A DNA stretch of 64,000 bases from Cryptomeria japonica (lineage: Eukaryota; Streptophyta; Pinopsida; Cupressales; Cupressaceae), in assembly GCF_030272615.1 (NCBI RefSeq), contig NC_081412.1, positions 103,278,796-103,342,795 on the forward strand. The letters run 5' to 3'. The position numbers were made by a program, and so were the translations under genes. Shown here piece after piece: positions 45,340 to 56,849 of this stretch. The notes under the pieces were generated by a model. The model saw nothing but the letters and a program-made list of their open reading frames with translations, had not been told where the DNA came from and did no database searches. Each line of letters opens with the position of its first letter. Positions within the stretch are counted from its first letter, which is position 1.

Positions 45340-45600
45340 AAAAATAGAAAATTTCCTAAAATATATTTTTTCCAAAAATAGAAAGTTTTCAAAAATAAAA
45401 AAGTTTCAAAAAATAGAAAGTTTCTAAAAATAGAAACTTTCAAAAAATAAAAAATTTCTAAAAATGAAAACTTTATAAAAATAGAAACTTTCTAAAAATA
45501 GGAAATTTATAAAATTATAAATACTTTGAAAATAAAAAGTTTTCAAAAATAGAAACCATGAATATAGAAAGTTTCTAAAAATAGAAACATTCCAATTTTT
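45340..45600. repeat. A-rich minisatellite, unit about 17-20 bp
   Basis: Repeated ccaaaaatagaaagtttt-like units with variants (aaaaataaaaaagtttc, aaaaatagaaacttt), about 14 imperfect copies. The minus-strand ORF 45424-45645 (rich in Phe, Tyr and Leu) is produced by the repeat. Confidence 0.8.
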
Positions 45601-46396
45601 TTTCCTACGAATGGAAAAGTTTTGAAAAGGGAAAGTAACATCCATTAGAGTCCAATGTTGACATAAAAATTAGTCAAGTTTGAAACCCTAAAGAATATGG
45701 ATAGGAACATAATAGATTTGAAGCTTTGATACCATGTAGGAGGTGACAAATTAGGGCTCTACAAAACTGATGACGAACAAGCTTCATCGGCAATGAAGAT
45801 GGGATGGCAACGCTAATAAGGCTTTCAACCAAGAGGAGATGAATTTTCTCAAAATAATCCTCCAAAACTACAATATGAGACTCCACAACAAGGATTATAT
45901 TTTTGTAAGATACAAATCCTAAGTAGTTGTGTTTGGTAGAATAATATCAAGTAGCACTTGATCAATGGGGGCTATGCATGAGCCAATGCTAATTTTATTA
46001 GGACCAAGAAAATATGAAGATGATTGAGATGAGATCTCAATGTGAGGAGTAGGATCATAGAGACAAGTCTCTAATCCATCAAAACATGCAAGACTTGTGA
46101 TATACTAAATCTCCTCTAAAGTATCATCATCAAAGGGTATGAAACATGTGCAAGGAGAAGAAGACAACATGTTGCAAGATCCTCTAGGAATTAAGAGATA
46201 TGAGGGGATCCATGCATCTCCCAAAGTGCATGAGGACACTCAAGGTCTGATATAGCATACATAGTGTCATAATAAACACTAGAACAAATATCACACCTAC
46301 AATATGGTCTATTATATTACCCCAAGTTGATTTACCTCCTAAAGATTGTATGCTCTATAACAACTAGAGAATTTTGTATTACTGGACACACAAGTG

Positions 46397-46635
46397 ATTG
46401 GAAATACAATTACAATAAATGAATGAACCCTAATAAAGGGATGAATGAAACCATAGGTGCAAAAATCTCATTTTAAAATTAGGAGAACTAAACAATGCAA
46501 AATAGGATCTAAATTAAACTCAACTACAACTATACAAGCAAATTCTATATAACAAAAAAGCACCTAAGCTTAGCTTAAGTGAAAAAGTAATCAAGGACCT
46601 AATTAATAAATAATTAGATAAATGTCCTAGATTAC
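46397..46635 (-). repeat. Second copy of the dispersed segment at 11721-11956
   Basis: Same orientation and about 85% identity by eye, for example aattaataaataattagataaatg shared in full (24 bases at 46598-46621 and 11928-11951). With a primer-site-like sequence to its left in both places, it is best read as part of a minus-strand copia LTR family. Confidence 0.6.
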
Positions 46636-46863
46636 ACCAACACTTTTATCCTTGACCCTCTAATTCACCCATTAGTTTTGAGAGAAAACTCGTGTTCTCT
46701 TAACCTACATTTCTTCTCAAGGGGCAATACATAACTCTCATCCATTCAGTGGCTGGGGCTCCATGCCACTAGACCTTATCCCTTCACTACCAACTATATT
46801 ATTTCCTTCTTTGAAATGGTGTTACTTGTCTGAATCACAATATCATCTCAAAAAGGTCTAAAA

Positions 46864-47560
46864 TGTAGACACCTAAAATTGTCCATACCCAACCACATAT
46901 TATTTTTGCCTATCATAAGCCATTAATTAAATTATTTTATTAATTTGTTTATCCATCCTTTATCCTATACTATCCTTACCATTAGTTAAATAAATATATA
47001 TTATTTATTTAATCAATTCCATCATTTACCCCATTCTATCCTAACCTTTAAATAGATTTTTTTTTTAAAAAAAATTTCTCACCACTTGATCTCATTAATT
47101 AAATAACTATTTATTTAGTTAATTAATTTCCCATTTAACCTTACCTTATCTATTCAATGCTATCCCTTAAACTTGTTCACATGGATCGTAATCTATTTTT
47201 TTAGTCATGTGACAAGTGTCTCCTTCGCATGCCTAACTAATACTTGTCTATTTTCATTGAATCTAGACACTTCCCAAAAGTCAAAATAAATTTTCATCTT
47301 ATCCATTCATTCCATATCACGCCTCTTAATCCTAGTCATTCCTATAAATATGTTGCATTAAACTTATCTCAAGCCCTAGATCATAGCTTTCATGTGACAC
47401 TTGTCACATGAATCATAACCCTACTCCTCATTCAATCCTAGTCATTCATCATCAATCTATCATGATTGATTTTGTCTAATGAGAAATCTATAAAATAGAA
47501 GATTCTCACCTCATGTTTAGATATTTCTATATAATAATATTATGTTGTATATTTTATCAC
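46864..47560 (+). repeat. Probable gypsy LTR, partial
   Basis: TGTAGACACCTAAAATTG at 46874 follows a tract ctcaaaaaggtctaaaa, which resembles ttcaaagaggggcaaaa plus TGTATACAC at the Tat-like 3' LTR. The body shares the style of that LTR: AT-rich ttaattaaataact runs, catgtgacaagtgtc, and a TATA-like ctataaaatag near 47489. The 3' end and target duplication were not found. The start is given loosely to include the purine tract. Confidence 0.4.
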
Positions 47561-48830
47561 TTTATCATGTTGATCATATCACTATATTACTAGATTTATG
47601 AGCGACCACATCCAATCTATCAACATAGTTTATCTCTCTAAGCTTGACATGTATTTGGTTTGAATAAGATAGTTTATAAGCATATTTTAAGTAGGTCATT
47701 GCTTGCAAACAATAAATTAGAAGATTTTTCAAAATTCCCCTTTTTCACTTTTAAAATAGAATATTTAGCTTTGTAAGGTTGACAAATTTTTATTTAGGTA
47801 AACTTTATGTTTGTGATAAATGAGGGGTTTTTCTTGAATCAATTATCTTTTTGTCATCTTGATAAGCAAGGTCTTATCTTTGTATTTAAGTTAATGATAA
47901 ATATTTTTTATTCAATAATAATTTAGCTTCTTTGGAAATGTAATTCTTTCGTCACTCAAATTCAATATTTTATCCAAATTTGTATTACTAATAATATTTA
48001 ATAGTTCATACAAATAATCAATACAACTTCATAGTAAAAATGACTATTATATATGAATAACTAATAAATTATTTATTGGTAAAATGACTGTTATATAAGA
48101 ATAACAAATACATTGTTTACTTTCACCCATGACACGAGTGTTAAGTCATTTAGCTTTTGTTTATAATTTTTTGTTAGTAGATATTTGTACTTAATTTCTT
48201 AAACAAATATCTTGGGCACTTATGTAATATTTGGTGTGTGTTAAATTCATATGAAATAATATGACAACTTATGAAAAATTGAATTCATATAAAAGTAACG
48301 TGCTTGCATAATGTTAGTATAGTGATTATAAATGTTGCTGTTGAGAAAAAATGTAGATTGGATCTTCTATACAATCAATATCAATGTAATAGCATATATT
48401 GAAATTTTCATAGTTAAGATTGTGAACGAATATGATAAAAAAAATTGACTATTTGCGATGTTGAATTTTATAGCATTAGTTAATCATTTTTCTAGATTTT
48501 TTATTTATTTGTGAAATTGATTTTTATTAAATGACTTTTTGTTGTCATGGATTAAGTAGTGCTTGCTCAATTTTGATAGGTTAATTTCTTATTTTGTGCA
48601 TTTCATTTAAATTATTAAAGATTTTATTTACTTATTTTTAGTAGGAGTTTGCATTGGTTTCCTTCGAATATATGGTCAATCTTCCATGTTGTCTAATCTT
48701 AGAAGTATAGTTGTGAATGAGATTCCAAATAAATGATATAAATGAACTAGTTGTGAGAAAATTGGATTTACAAGTTGAAATAAAATGGTATTAATTAATT
48801 GTCTACACAATCACCTTTAATCTACATATT
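47561..48830. other. AT-rich region without recognisable features
   Basis: No ORF with family motifs, no LTR boundary and no RNA gene seen. It could be the remainder of the LTR before it or old intergenic DNA. Confidence 0.4.
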
Positions 48831-49195
48831 GATCTATCTCTCCCCCTCTCGTTCTCCATTTCTCTTCCCATGTATATTAGGCTCTTCCTCTTCCTCTATA
48901 TCTCTCCATTGGTTTTTCTTTATATTTTCCTCTATCTCTCCCCATCTCTCTTTATCTTTATCTCTCCCACTAAGTCTCTCCATCTCTCTATGTTTTTCTC
49001 TCCTTCTTGTCTGACTCTATATTCATCTCTACCTCTATCTTCCCCTTTCGTCTTATATCTCTAGACATCTCTCCCTCTAGCTATCCATTTATCTGTTTCC
49101 CTCTCTCTCCATTTCCCCCTTCCAATTTACCTCTACATCTATATCTATTTTTCTTGCTATCTCTATCCCTCAATATTTTATTTCCATCTCTCCCT
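48831..49195 (+). repeat. Pyrimidine-rich simple-sequence region (ctctcc/tatctct)
   Basis: Irregular runs of tctctcc, atctctc and ccctct over about 365 bp. Three overlapping plus-strand ORFs rich in Ser, Leu and Pro reflect this composition. The Tork-like element was inserted at its right edge, and similar text (tatatctctccc) continues at 53033. Confidence 0.8.
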
Positions 49196-49213
49196 TTTCT
49201 AAGAAAGCAAAGG

Positions 49214-49901
49214 TGTGCGGAAACACTTCCTACGCTAATCTTGAGAGGATGATTATGCAAATTTTAACTTAATTATTACAAAGATCACAAGAAACACATA
49301 GAGTAGAAATAAAATAATAAACACATAACACAATGATTATCGTGGGGAAAACCCATACGGGTGAAAAACCCCACACTCTAAAACCTACATAATATATTAA
49401 CAAATCAACAAGAGATTACAATACACTTGCAATGCGAGTTATTACAAGAGCATCACCTCAACTCAAGCTCGAAGAGACTTCACTAGCATCCTTTTAGAAC
49501 CTTGCCTTGCAAACAAACACTCCATCATACAAACTCCTCGCCAAGCCCTCATTATATAGGAATTTTACAACCTGGAAGCCATTTGTGGTTTTACAATACC
49601 ATGGGCAAAACCTCCATGACACATGTTTCCCACCCTTAACATTTGTTTTTCCAAGATAAGAAAACTAGGTTAAAAATAGTTAATCATGTCCACACTCTTA
49701 TCACCTATTTTTGACCCTCATAATTAACATGAAATGTGTCATATAATCTCTAAAAATGGCCCTCCTATATTATACTATGGATAAGGCATATTTTGACAAC
49801 TCATATACCTTTTTCCAAGGCACCAATACATAGGAAACCTCGTAACTAATTTTGGAACTATTTGCTGGAAATTGCAAGGTTGAGACACATGTATCTCAAT
49901 A
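49214..49901 (-). repeat. 3' LTR of the Tork-like element
   Basis: On the minus strand it begins TATTGAGATACATGTG at 49901 (the first base pair TG is mutated) and ends CCGCACA at 49214. Contains GTGGGG/CCCCAC pairing around 49340-49375. It matches 52343-53028 over its full length with scattered changes. Confidence 0.85.
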
Positions 49902-49914
49902 TTCTCCCACTTGT
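49902..49914 (-). other. Polypurine tract of the Tork-like element
   Basis: Minus-strand aagtgggagaata directly before the 3' LTR. Confidence 0.7.
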
Positions 49915-50640
49915 CGAATACCTTGCAAGAGTCAGGGGATCCATATTACCATGTACTCAACAGTCAGGGGCCAAGAGGCCCATAGACTCTGAACACCATA
50001 TGAACTTCTATGTGCTCACGTGCTTAGTTAATGAATCAACAACATTCACCAAAGTTTCTACCTTCTCCAGCTTCACCCTACCATCCTCAACCATATCTCT
50101 CACAAAATGATATTGTACATCAATGTGTTTAGTCCTAGCATGAAAAGTCAGGTTCTTTGCTAGGCAGATTGCAGTCTAACCATCACTATAAATTGTCACT
50201 ACACCTTGTTTAAACTTTATATTTGAACATAATCTCTTGAGCCAAATGGCTTCCTTGAAGGCATGAGTAGTTGCCATATAATCTGCCTCTATAGTGGACA
50301 AAGTGACCACAACCTATTGCTTGTTCATCCAACTAATTGCACCACCAAATAGTGTAAACACAAATGCACTGGTGGATCTTCTAATATCAACATGACCGGC
50401 CCAGTCTGAATCCACAAAGCCTCTAATATCTAAGGAATGCTCATTTCTTGTTCCATGAAAACATATAGAGTACTCTGAGGTACCCCATAAGTATCTAAAA
50501 ACTCTTTTTACTGCATCCCAATGTGCTCTTCCTAGATTAGACATGTAAGGAGAAAGAACTCCCACTACTTGGGCAATGTTTGGTCTTGTACAAATCATAG
50601 AATACATCAAACTTCCAACAACACTCTAGTATGGTACTCG
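49915..50640 (-). pseudogene. Tork-like RNase H
   Basis: SVVGSLMYSMICTRPNIAQV near 50620, DAVKRVFRYLWGTSEYSI near 50510, RGFVDSDWAGHVDIRRSTSA near 50420 (catalytic Asp), TLSTIEADYMATTHAFKEA near 50300 (catalytic Glu), TKHIDVQYHFVRDMVEDG near 50130 and DSLTKHVST near 50030. Stops at 50313 (TAG after MNKQ), near 50190 and near 50015 are single changes. Otherwise the frame is well kept. Confidence 0.9.
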
Positions 50641-50689
50641 ACTCATCTCTTCCATCTTCGATGGGGATTTAGGACAATGTGAACTAGAA

Positions 50690-51480
50690 AGATTTGTTCC
50701 CATTGTAACAGGAACACCCAATGGTCTAGAATCTTGCATATTAAATCTTCTTAGAATAGTACCAACATATTTACTCTAGCCTAGCCAAAGCTTTTTGTTT
50801 TGTCTATCTCTTACAATCTCCATTCCCAGAATGTGTCTCGTTGTGCCAAGATCTTTCACATAAAATTTCACCAAGAGTTGAGAATTTAATTCTACAATCA
50901 AACATTTTCCTTTCCCAATAAACAACATGTCATCAACATAAAAGGCAATAACCAAGAAACGATCACCATCAGATTTGAAATATATACAATGATCAGATTT
51001 AGACCGCACAAAACCCAAACTCAATACATATGTATCAAACTTTTGGTACCACATCCTAAGACTTTGCTTTAAACTATACAAGGATTTCATCAACTTATAG
51101 ACCAAATTACTTTTACCTTTTACCACATAGTGCTCTGGTTGTGTCATATAAATTTCTTCCTCCAAATCTCTATGAAGGAAAGTTGTTTTCACATCCATTT
51201 GCTTGATCTCTAGATCATAAGCTGCTACAATAGAAAGTAAGAAATTAATGAATGTCATTTTAGCTACAGGAGAAAAAATCTCACCATAATCTACTCCCTC
51301 AACCTGGGAGTAACCTTTTGCAACCAAAAGTGCTTTGTACTTCTCAATTCTTCCATCTGAACCTATCTTCTTTTTGAACACCCATTTGCAACCAATAGGC
51401 TTTCGTCCTTTAGGTAATGGTACAAGGTCTCATGTGTCATTCTTCTTAAGAGCTGACATCTCTTCATCCATGTCAATTTT
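50690..51480 (-). pseudogene. Tork-like reverse transcriptase
   Basis: MDEEMSALKKNDT then WVFKKKIGSDGRIEKYKALL (51381 on), AKGYSQVEGVDYGEIFSPVA, IKQMDVKTTFLHRDLEEEIY near 51200, AFYVDDMLFIGKGKC near 50950 with the catalytic YVDD intact, and LGTTRHILGMEIVRDRQNK near 50845. One stop after LWLG at 50776 and another near 51433. Among the better-kept copia RT copies in the window. Confidence 0.92.
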
Positions 51481-51669
51481 CTAGGACTCTGAATCATTCA
51501 TACCAAGAGCCTCTTCTACAAATTTCGATTCATCAATATTAGCATTCAAAGAAAATATACATCTCCAATCATCAAGAGAATATCCATACCTTCCAAGTGG
51601 TTTTCTTTGTCTAGTAGACCTTCGAACAAGTTTAGGTTCAGCTTCAAGTTCAGGTTCCTCTTCTTCCTT

Positions 51670-52342
51670 TGATGATTAAGAACTTGTAGAGCTCTCATCA
51701 ACTTCCTGTCTTTCTAAGGGCCTCGATTCAACTTTTTCAGGTGTAGCAGGCAGTTGAATCACATCTTTCTTTCCTTCCTTTTGTTCTAGCTGCACTGTAA
51801 TAGAAGAAGACTTAGTTTCTCTAAAAATAACACTTCTGGAATAAAATACCTTTTGTGCAATAGGATCCCAAAGCTTGTATCCTTTCACACTATGACTGTA
51901 TCCAATGAATATACATTTAACAACTTTGTTATCCAATTTTTTCTACTTCTCCTTTGGCACATGAGCATATGCCTCAAAACCAAAAACTCTCAGATGACTA
52001 AGTGAAGGCTTGTGGCCCGGCCACGCTTCCATTAGCATTTTATCAATAAGAGTTGATGTAGGAGACCTATTTACCAGGTAGTAGGCAGTGGCTACAACTT
52101 CAGCCCAAAAATTTTGTTCTAGACCAACACCACTTAGCATACTCCTAGCCTTCTCCATCAAGGTCTTGTTCATTCTTTCTGCAACTCCATTCTATTGTGG
52201 ATAATACGGAGTTGTCTTCTATATCTTAATACCACAATCTTTACAAAATATGTCAAAATCATTGGAGCAATATTCACCGCCATTATCTGTCCTTAAACAT
52301 TTTATCTTCTTTCCAGTCTACAACTCAACCATTCCTTACAAG
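51670..52342 (-). pseudogene. Tork-like integrase core and C-terminus (N-terminus deleted)
   Basis: Starts at the LTR edge with GMVELQ[20 protein letters not shown] (catalytic Asp in RTDNGGEY near 52290), then TPYYPQ-stop-NGVAERMNKTLMEK (catalytic Glu in NGVAERMN near 52180), NFWAEVVATAYYLVNRSPTS near 52110, LSHLRVFGFEAYAHVPKEK near 52000 and KVVKCIFIGYSHSVKGYKLW near 51920. The zinc region and first catalytic Asp are absent through deletion. TAG codons replace CAG/CAA or TGG. Confidence 0.9.
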
Positions 52343-53028
52343 TGTGCAGAAAAAAATCCTACGCTAATCTTGAGAGGACGATTATGCAAATTTCAACTTA
52401 ACTATTACAAAGATCAAAAGAAGCACATAGAGTAGAAATAAAACAATAAACACATAACATAGTAATTATCGTGGGAAAAATCCATATGGGTGAAAGACCC
52501 CACACTTTAAAACCTACATAATATATTAACAAATCAATTAGAGATTACAATACACTTGCAATGTAAGTTCTTAGAAGAGAATCACCTCAACTCAAGCTCA
52601 GAGAGACTTAACTAGCATCCTTCTAGCACCCAACCTTGCAAACAAAAACTCCATCATACAAACTCCTCCCCAAGCCCTCATTATATAGGAATTTTACAAC
52701 CTGGAAACCATTTGTGGTTTTACAATACCATGGGCAAAACCTCCATGACACATGTTTCCCACCCTTTACATTTGTTTTTCCAAGATAAGAAAACCAGGTT
52801 AAAAATAGTTAATCACGTCCACACTCTTATCCCCTATTTTTGACCCTCATAATTAACATGAAATGTGTCATATAATCTCTAAAAATGGCCCTCCTATATT
52901 ATACTATGGATAAGGCATCTTTTGACAACTCATATACCTTTTTCCAAGGCACAGACACATAGGAAACATCATAACTACTTTTGGAACTATTTGATGGAAA
53001 TTGTAAGGTTGAGACACATATCTCAACA
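52343..53028 (-). repeat. 5' LTR of the Tork-like element
   Basis: On the minus strand it starts TGTTGAGATATGTG at 53028 and ends TCTGCACA at 52343. No primer-binding site follows it: integrase coding text begins within about 15 bases. Confidence 0.88.
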
Positions 53029-53932
53029 CCTATATCCCTATATCTCTCCCTTTGTCAACAAACAAAACCATTTTCTAAATGACCTACCAATTGACCTCAT
53101 GTACTACATAAATGTATGAAAAAAAAAACCAATTTTTTTCCGAATTGATCTTCCACAACCTCTTTGACATACCCATTGCACACCAAAGTGCAATTGCTAG
53201 TAGTAGTTCTTGCTGACTTGACTCACCCGCAATGCAATTTGTGTGGCTACCACACAAGCCAATTTAGAAGTCTCTCTATTATTGAACAAATTCTTCCTTA
53301 TTTTAAAGTTTGAGCAATCTTTTGGCAAATTGCAATAGTTATGGAGACCATTTGTCCGACTTCAAGGAAAATGAGTTTCTCTTCAAATTGTGTGATATCT
53401 TTCCCAACAATCTATGTTCTTTTTTGGTATTAGTGACACTTCAAAAATAAAAGCAATCAGAAATTTCAACTGGAAGTATGTCCCAGCTAGTCTGTTGTAC
53501 ATTACATTGGATTTTGTCAATACTCTTCCTGACAATAGCTTCCAAAATTAATATAGCCCAAGGATGTGACAGATGAGGCCACAATGAGGAAAATTTGGAA
53601 AGCCTTCAATGTTCAATTGACTCCTATCTATTTTTTCTGACTTCTTTATTTTGATTATGCTGTGCATAAATATAGAACAACTTATTGGTGATTCGTGTTA
53701 ACTTTTCACCATGGAAACATTTTGGAGGATTACCTTCTCATTGGTATTGTTTTCAACACTCAGTTTGGTGGGTGTAGAGGAAGATGATTATTTTGAGGAA
53801 CAAATTAGTGGCCAGAGCATTTCAGTAGTGAATATAAGGTCTTAAGTTTGAATTCTAAAAAGTTTATGAAAGTTTGACATAATTAAACTTTATAATGACT
53901 ACCATATCAATATTATGACTTAACAACTAAAC
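53029..53932. other. Intervening sequence without recognised features
   Basis: About 0.9 kb. No family motif on either strand, no LTR ends or repeats noted. It could be host intergenic sequence or an unrecognised old element. Confidence 0.4.
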
Positions 53933-55153
53933 TGATGAGCCTAAACAATGGCTCTATTTTTATAGATTTATGATATAATACTCCTACTTAGGTCTTATGA
54001 TTAGATGACATTTGGATTATAAAGTTTTCCTAAGATGATACCTTTCAAGTGTTTTTGAAACTGGTTTAACCTATGCCTAAGGATGTCATATAGTGGTTTT
54101 AAATGATCTGTCTATGCAAATATCTGAAGTTAATTATCAATATGGTTTATGATATATTATGTTAGCATTAGTATATACACATGTTGTGCATGTTAATATC
54201 TTGATGCAGGATCAACAAAGGTGAGGAAAAGACATATGGCGGTTCAAAATATTATCAAGTATGTAACCGCAATGCAGACCCAATCAAAGAAATGTAGTTA
54301 TGATAAGGATTATTGGACCGGTTCTTTAGCAGATTGATTTATGAAAACATTTATAACTGTTCCTAGTGGATCTTTGATCTATGAGGTGGTCATGCTATAT
54401 TTTCTCAGTTGTAGGACAAATGTTGTTCTTCTATCTTGTGTTGACTTCTTCTTCTTCTGTTAATAAATTTTGTTCACCTATTCTGTAAGGATGTGGGAAG
54501 TTAGTTAGAAGCTTTTTATAAGATCTCCTATAAATAAAAGGGATCTCTCTCCTCTCGAAGATAGCAGAGAAAAAGATAGTATTTTGTAATACACAGTTTT
54601 CTGGTGTTATGTATGTATTTTCCAGAAAAGATGAAATAAAGAGATCAAGCAATTTTGGATGATTAGATAAGTGTAATCTAAAGTTCTGGAAATATTCACT
54701 CAAGGGGGCCCACTTGGTGAGTAATCCTTGGTATGTTTTAAACAAGTTTTCATACTTCTATTATAGTTGTTTTCTGCATTTGTCTATTCCTACAGGCATA
54801 GGAAACAGTTCTTGTGTCTATTCCTACAGCCACGACAACAGAGTAGTTCCTTCTACTCGCCAAAACTTTATCTTTTAACAGTAATTGTTTAAGGCAATTT
54901 CTAGGTGTAGGATTAAGTATTAGTTTATTAGAGATTCCAGGTGTTTAATTTAAGAAGAATTCCTTTCCTACAGTTATATAAAATGGTTGCAATATGAACT
55001 TGGTCCACATACAGTGTTGGCCCATTTCAAGTTTACGTCCCTGGTTGATAACTAAATTAGCCTTTTCCGTAGGAAAAGTTAGCTAATTAAGGATATTCAA
55101 TCTCTGAATTGTGTTCTATCACTTAGTTACCATTCCAGTTGTGAGGACCGACA
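53933..55153 (+). repeat. 5' LTR of the Athila-like element
   Basis: TGATGAGCCTAAAC to GACCGACA, 1,221 bp; the same start is repeated at 63818 after the polypurine tract. No ORF inside is credible. Confidence 0.88.
54529..54541 (+). promoter_or_regulatory. TATA-like box in the Athila-like LTR
   Basis: ctataaataaaag, about 600 bp into the LTR, followed by pyrimidine-rich ggatctctctcctctcg, a usual arrangement for a U3/R boundary in plant LTRs. Function is inferred from position and motif only. Confidence 0.5.
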
Positions 55154-55157
55154 TTTT

Positions 55158-55175
55158 TGGCATCATTGTCAGGGA
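55158..55175 (+). other. Primer-binding site of the Athila-like element
   Basis: TGGCATCATTGTCAGGGA, which differs from the Athila consensus TGGCGCCGTTGCCGGGGA (3' end of tRNA-Asp) by five changes, all C-to-T or G-to-A transitions. It lies four bases after the LTR. Confidence 0.82.
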
Positions 55176-55257
55176 TGGTGCCAAGCTAAGAATCTGTTGT
55201 AAACCATTAGCTTTAAGTTTTTTTAATTAGCTTTATGAATTTCTTTCATTAATCTGC

Positions 55258-56820
55258 ATGTATAGAAGGAGAAGGGATCCATTAGGAAGATTTCTTCCCT
55301 CGCATTCTACTCAAGATATAAGATCAGATCAAGTACTTGAAATAAACCCTTTTGTAGAAACCTATGTGCTACCTGGTAGTGACTTTAATTTGTCAGAAGG
55401 AGATCTAGACTTCCTGAGAAAACCCCTTGAACAAAACATTTTACCTTTAGTCATTTATCAGGGACCAATGGCAGAAAATCCTCCACCTTCACCTGTAAAT
55501 CCAACATTTGAGTTTCCCATTCTTGACTTGCATGATAATGCAAATTTAAAGAATATACCAGCCTCTTCAATTCCAAAATTTCATGGGTTGGTAATAGAGG
55601 ATCCAGACACCTTTTTGTTTGAATTTGATATCTTGTGTAGAAGTTACGATTATACCTCCAATGCTCATAAACTCAAGTTATTCCCTACTAATTTGAAAGA
55701 AGCTGCTTTGAGATGGTTTATGAGTTTAGGAAGAAATGTAATCACTACCTAGGATGTAATGAAGACAAACTTATTGGATAAATATAAAGACTATTGTAGA
55801 GGAATGGACCGACATGGTGATGATATCTTCAGAATGACACAAAATGAAGATGAAAGCCTAGAAGACTATTTGGAAAGGTTTTTATTTAGTGTCAACCAAT
55901 CTAAACATAGTAACTTAAGTGAAGACTCTATAAAGTTGATGTTTTTGAGGGGCATCAATGATGACTGTGTTAACTCCTTAGATCTAATGGGAGGAGAAGA
56001 TATTACTCAAGTTCAATAGGATGACATTAGACAAATCTATCAAAAATACTCATGAGTTGCAACAAAAAGGGGAAGACACTATAGGCCTCATTCTTCAATT
56101 GCCAAATCATCTTCAACAGTCTCAATAATGGAAATAAATCATCTGTTGAAGGATTTTAAAGAAGTTATAATTAATAATATGGCTACCCAATTGGATACAC
56201 TCCAGACAAAGAAGAAGTATGAGGAGGTAGAGGCTATGCTTGTTGAATTCTGTCGTCACTGTCGGCAAAAGAAGAAGGATCGTAGATGCAAAATGTTAGC
56301 TAAAATTGATAGCCAACAGAGTTCCCTGGATTTCAAGCCCGTTTATAGAGATGATGAATAACTTTTTTATGTTGCACAATGAAGGCCTTGGCCTCCAAGA
56401 CAAGGTATGCTACAGGATCCATTGTCATTTTCTAATCCTTATATGAACTTCAATGCACAAAACAATCAATGGCAGCCACCATATTCCCAAAATTTTTGAA
56501 ATTATACTCCTCAGTCTTGGAATAACTCTCAAAATCCTTGGCCCAACTATCAGAATTCCTCATCTCAATGGTAGTAGCCACAAGGGAATTGGTCTTCCCC
56601 TCAAGGTAACTGGCATCAATCACCACAATGGAGGGAAGGACAATAATGGGTAAACCAGTCACTAGGTTTCCTACAACCACAACAACAGTCCCAATAACCA
56701 GCTTTAATGCCACCAACTCCTAATTTTGCTCCACCCAAGCCAACCCAATTGCCAGCTCAGCCTATTCCAAATCCAAATAATAAATCACAACAAAACAACA
56801 AGTCTTTTCAACTGATCCTA
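55258..56820 (+). pseudogene. Athila-like gag
   Basis: Starts MYRRRRDPLGRFL at 55258. Retrotransposon-gag domain: SIPKFHGLVIEDPDTFLFEF near 55567, AHKLKLFPTNLKEAALRWF near 55665, NEDESLEDYLERFLFSVNQ near 55846 and IKLMFLRGINDDCVNSL near 55930. Stops at 55750 (TAG for TGG), 56017 and 56053 (TGA for CGA). The second half has a Lys-rich region near 56200-56300 and a Gln/Pro/Asn-rich tail (56380-56820) in which several CAG/CAA codons have become TAG/TAA. No zinc knuckle is seen, as is usual for this lineage. Confidence 0.88.
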
Positions 56821-56849
56821 ATAACTATCCTGCATATTCTCTCAATATA

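Larger units (their letters stand above)
44998..46863. other. Old repeat-derived sequence right of copia-2
   Basis: No gene seen. It includes an A-rich minisatellite (45340-45600), a primer-site-like gctttgataccatgt (45724-45738; minus-strand ACATGGTATCAAAGC) that suggests a minus-strand copia LTR to its right, and the segment 46397-46635 shared with 11721-11956. The sequence at 44998 originally joined 12180. Confidence 0.45.
49214..53028 (-). mobile_element. Tork/Tnt1-like copia element, minus strand, internally deleted
   Basis: Two LTRs (49214-49901 and 52343-53028) enclose integrase core, RT and RNase H read on the minus strand. The primer site, gag, protease and integrase zinc region are missing: integrase text starts directly at the inner edge of the 5' LTR. 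Phrases such as VDYGEIFSPVAKMTFI, RKPLGRYGYSLDDW and DSLTKHVST fit the Tork/Tnt1 lineage. No matching 5-bp duplication was found (aaagg on the left, cctat on the right). Confidence 0.85.

Noticed and set aside
45424-45645. Phe/Tyr-rich minus-strand ORF resembling a repeat protein
   Set aside because: It is the translation of the A-rich minisatellite.
48799-49252. Three overlapping Ser/Leu-rich ORFs that look like membrane proteins
   Set aside because: They are translations of ctctcc-type simple sequence in all three frames, so not coding.
53029-53932. A possible host gene exon between the Tork-like and Athila-like elements
   Set aside because: No ORF over 65 codons, no splice-bounded coding pattern and no recognised motif on either strand.
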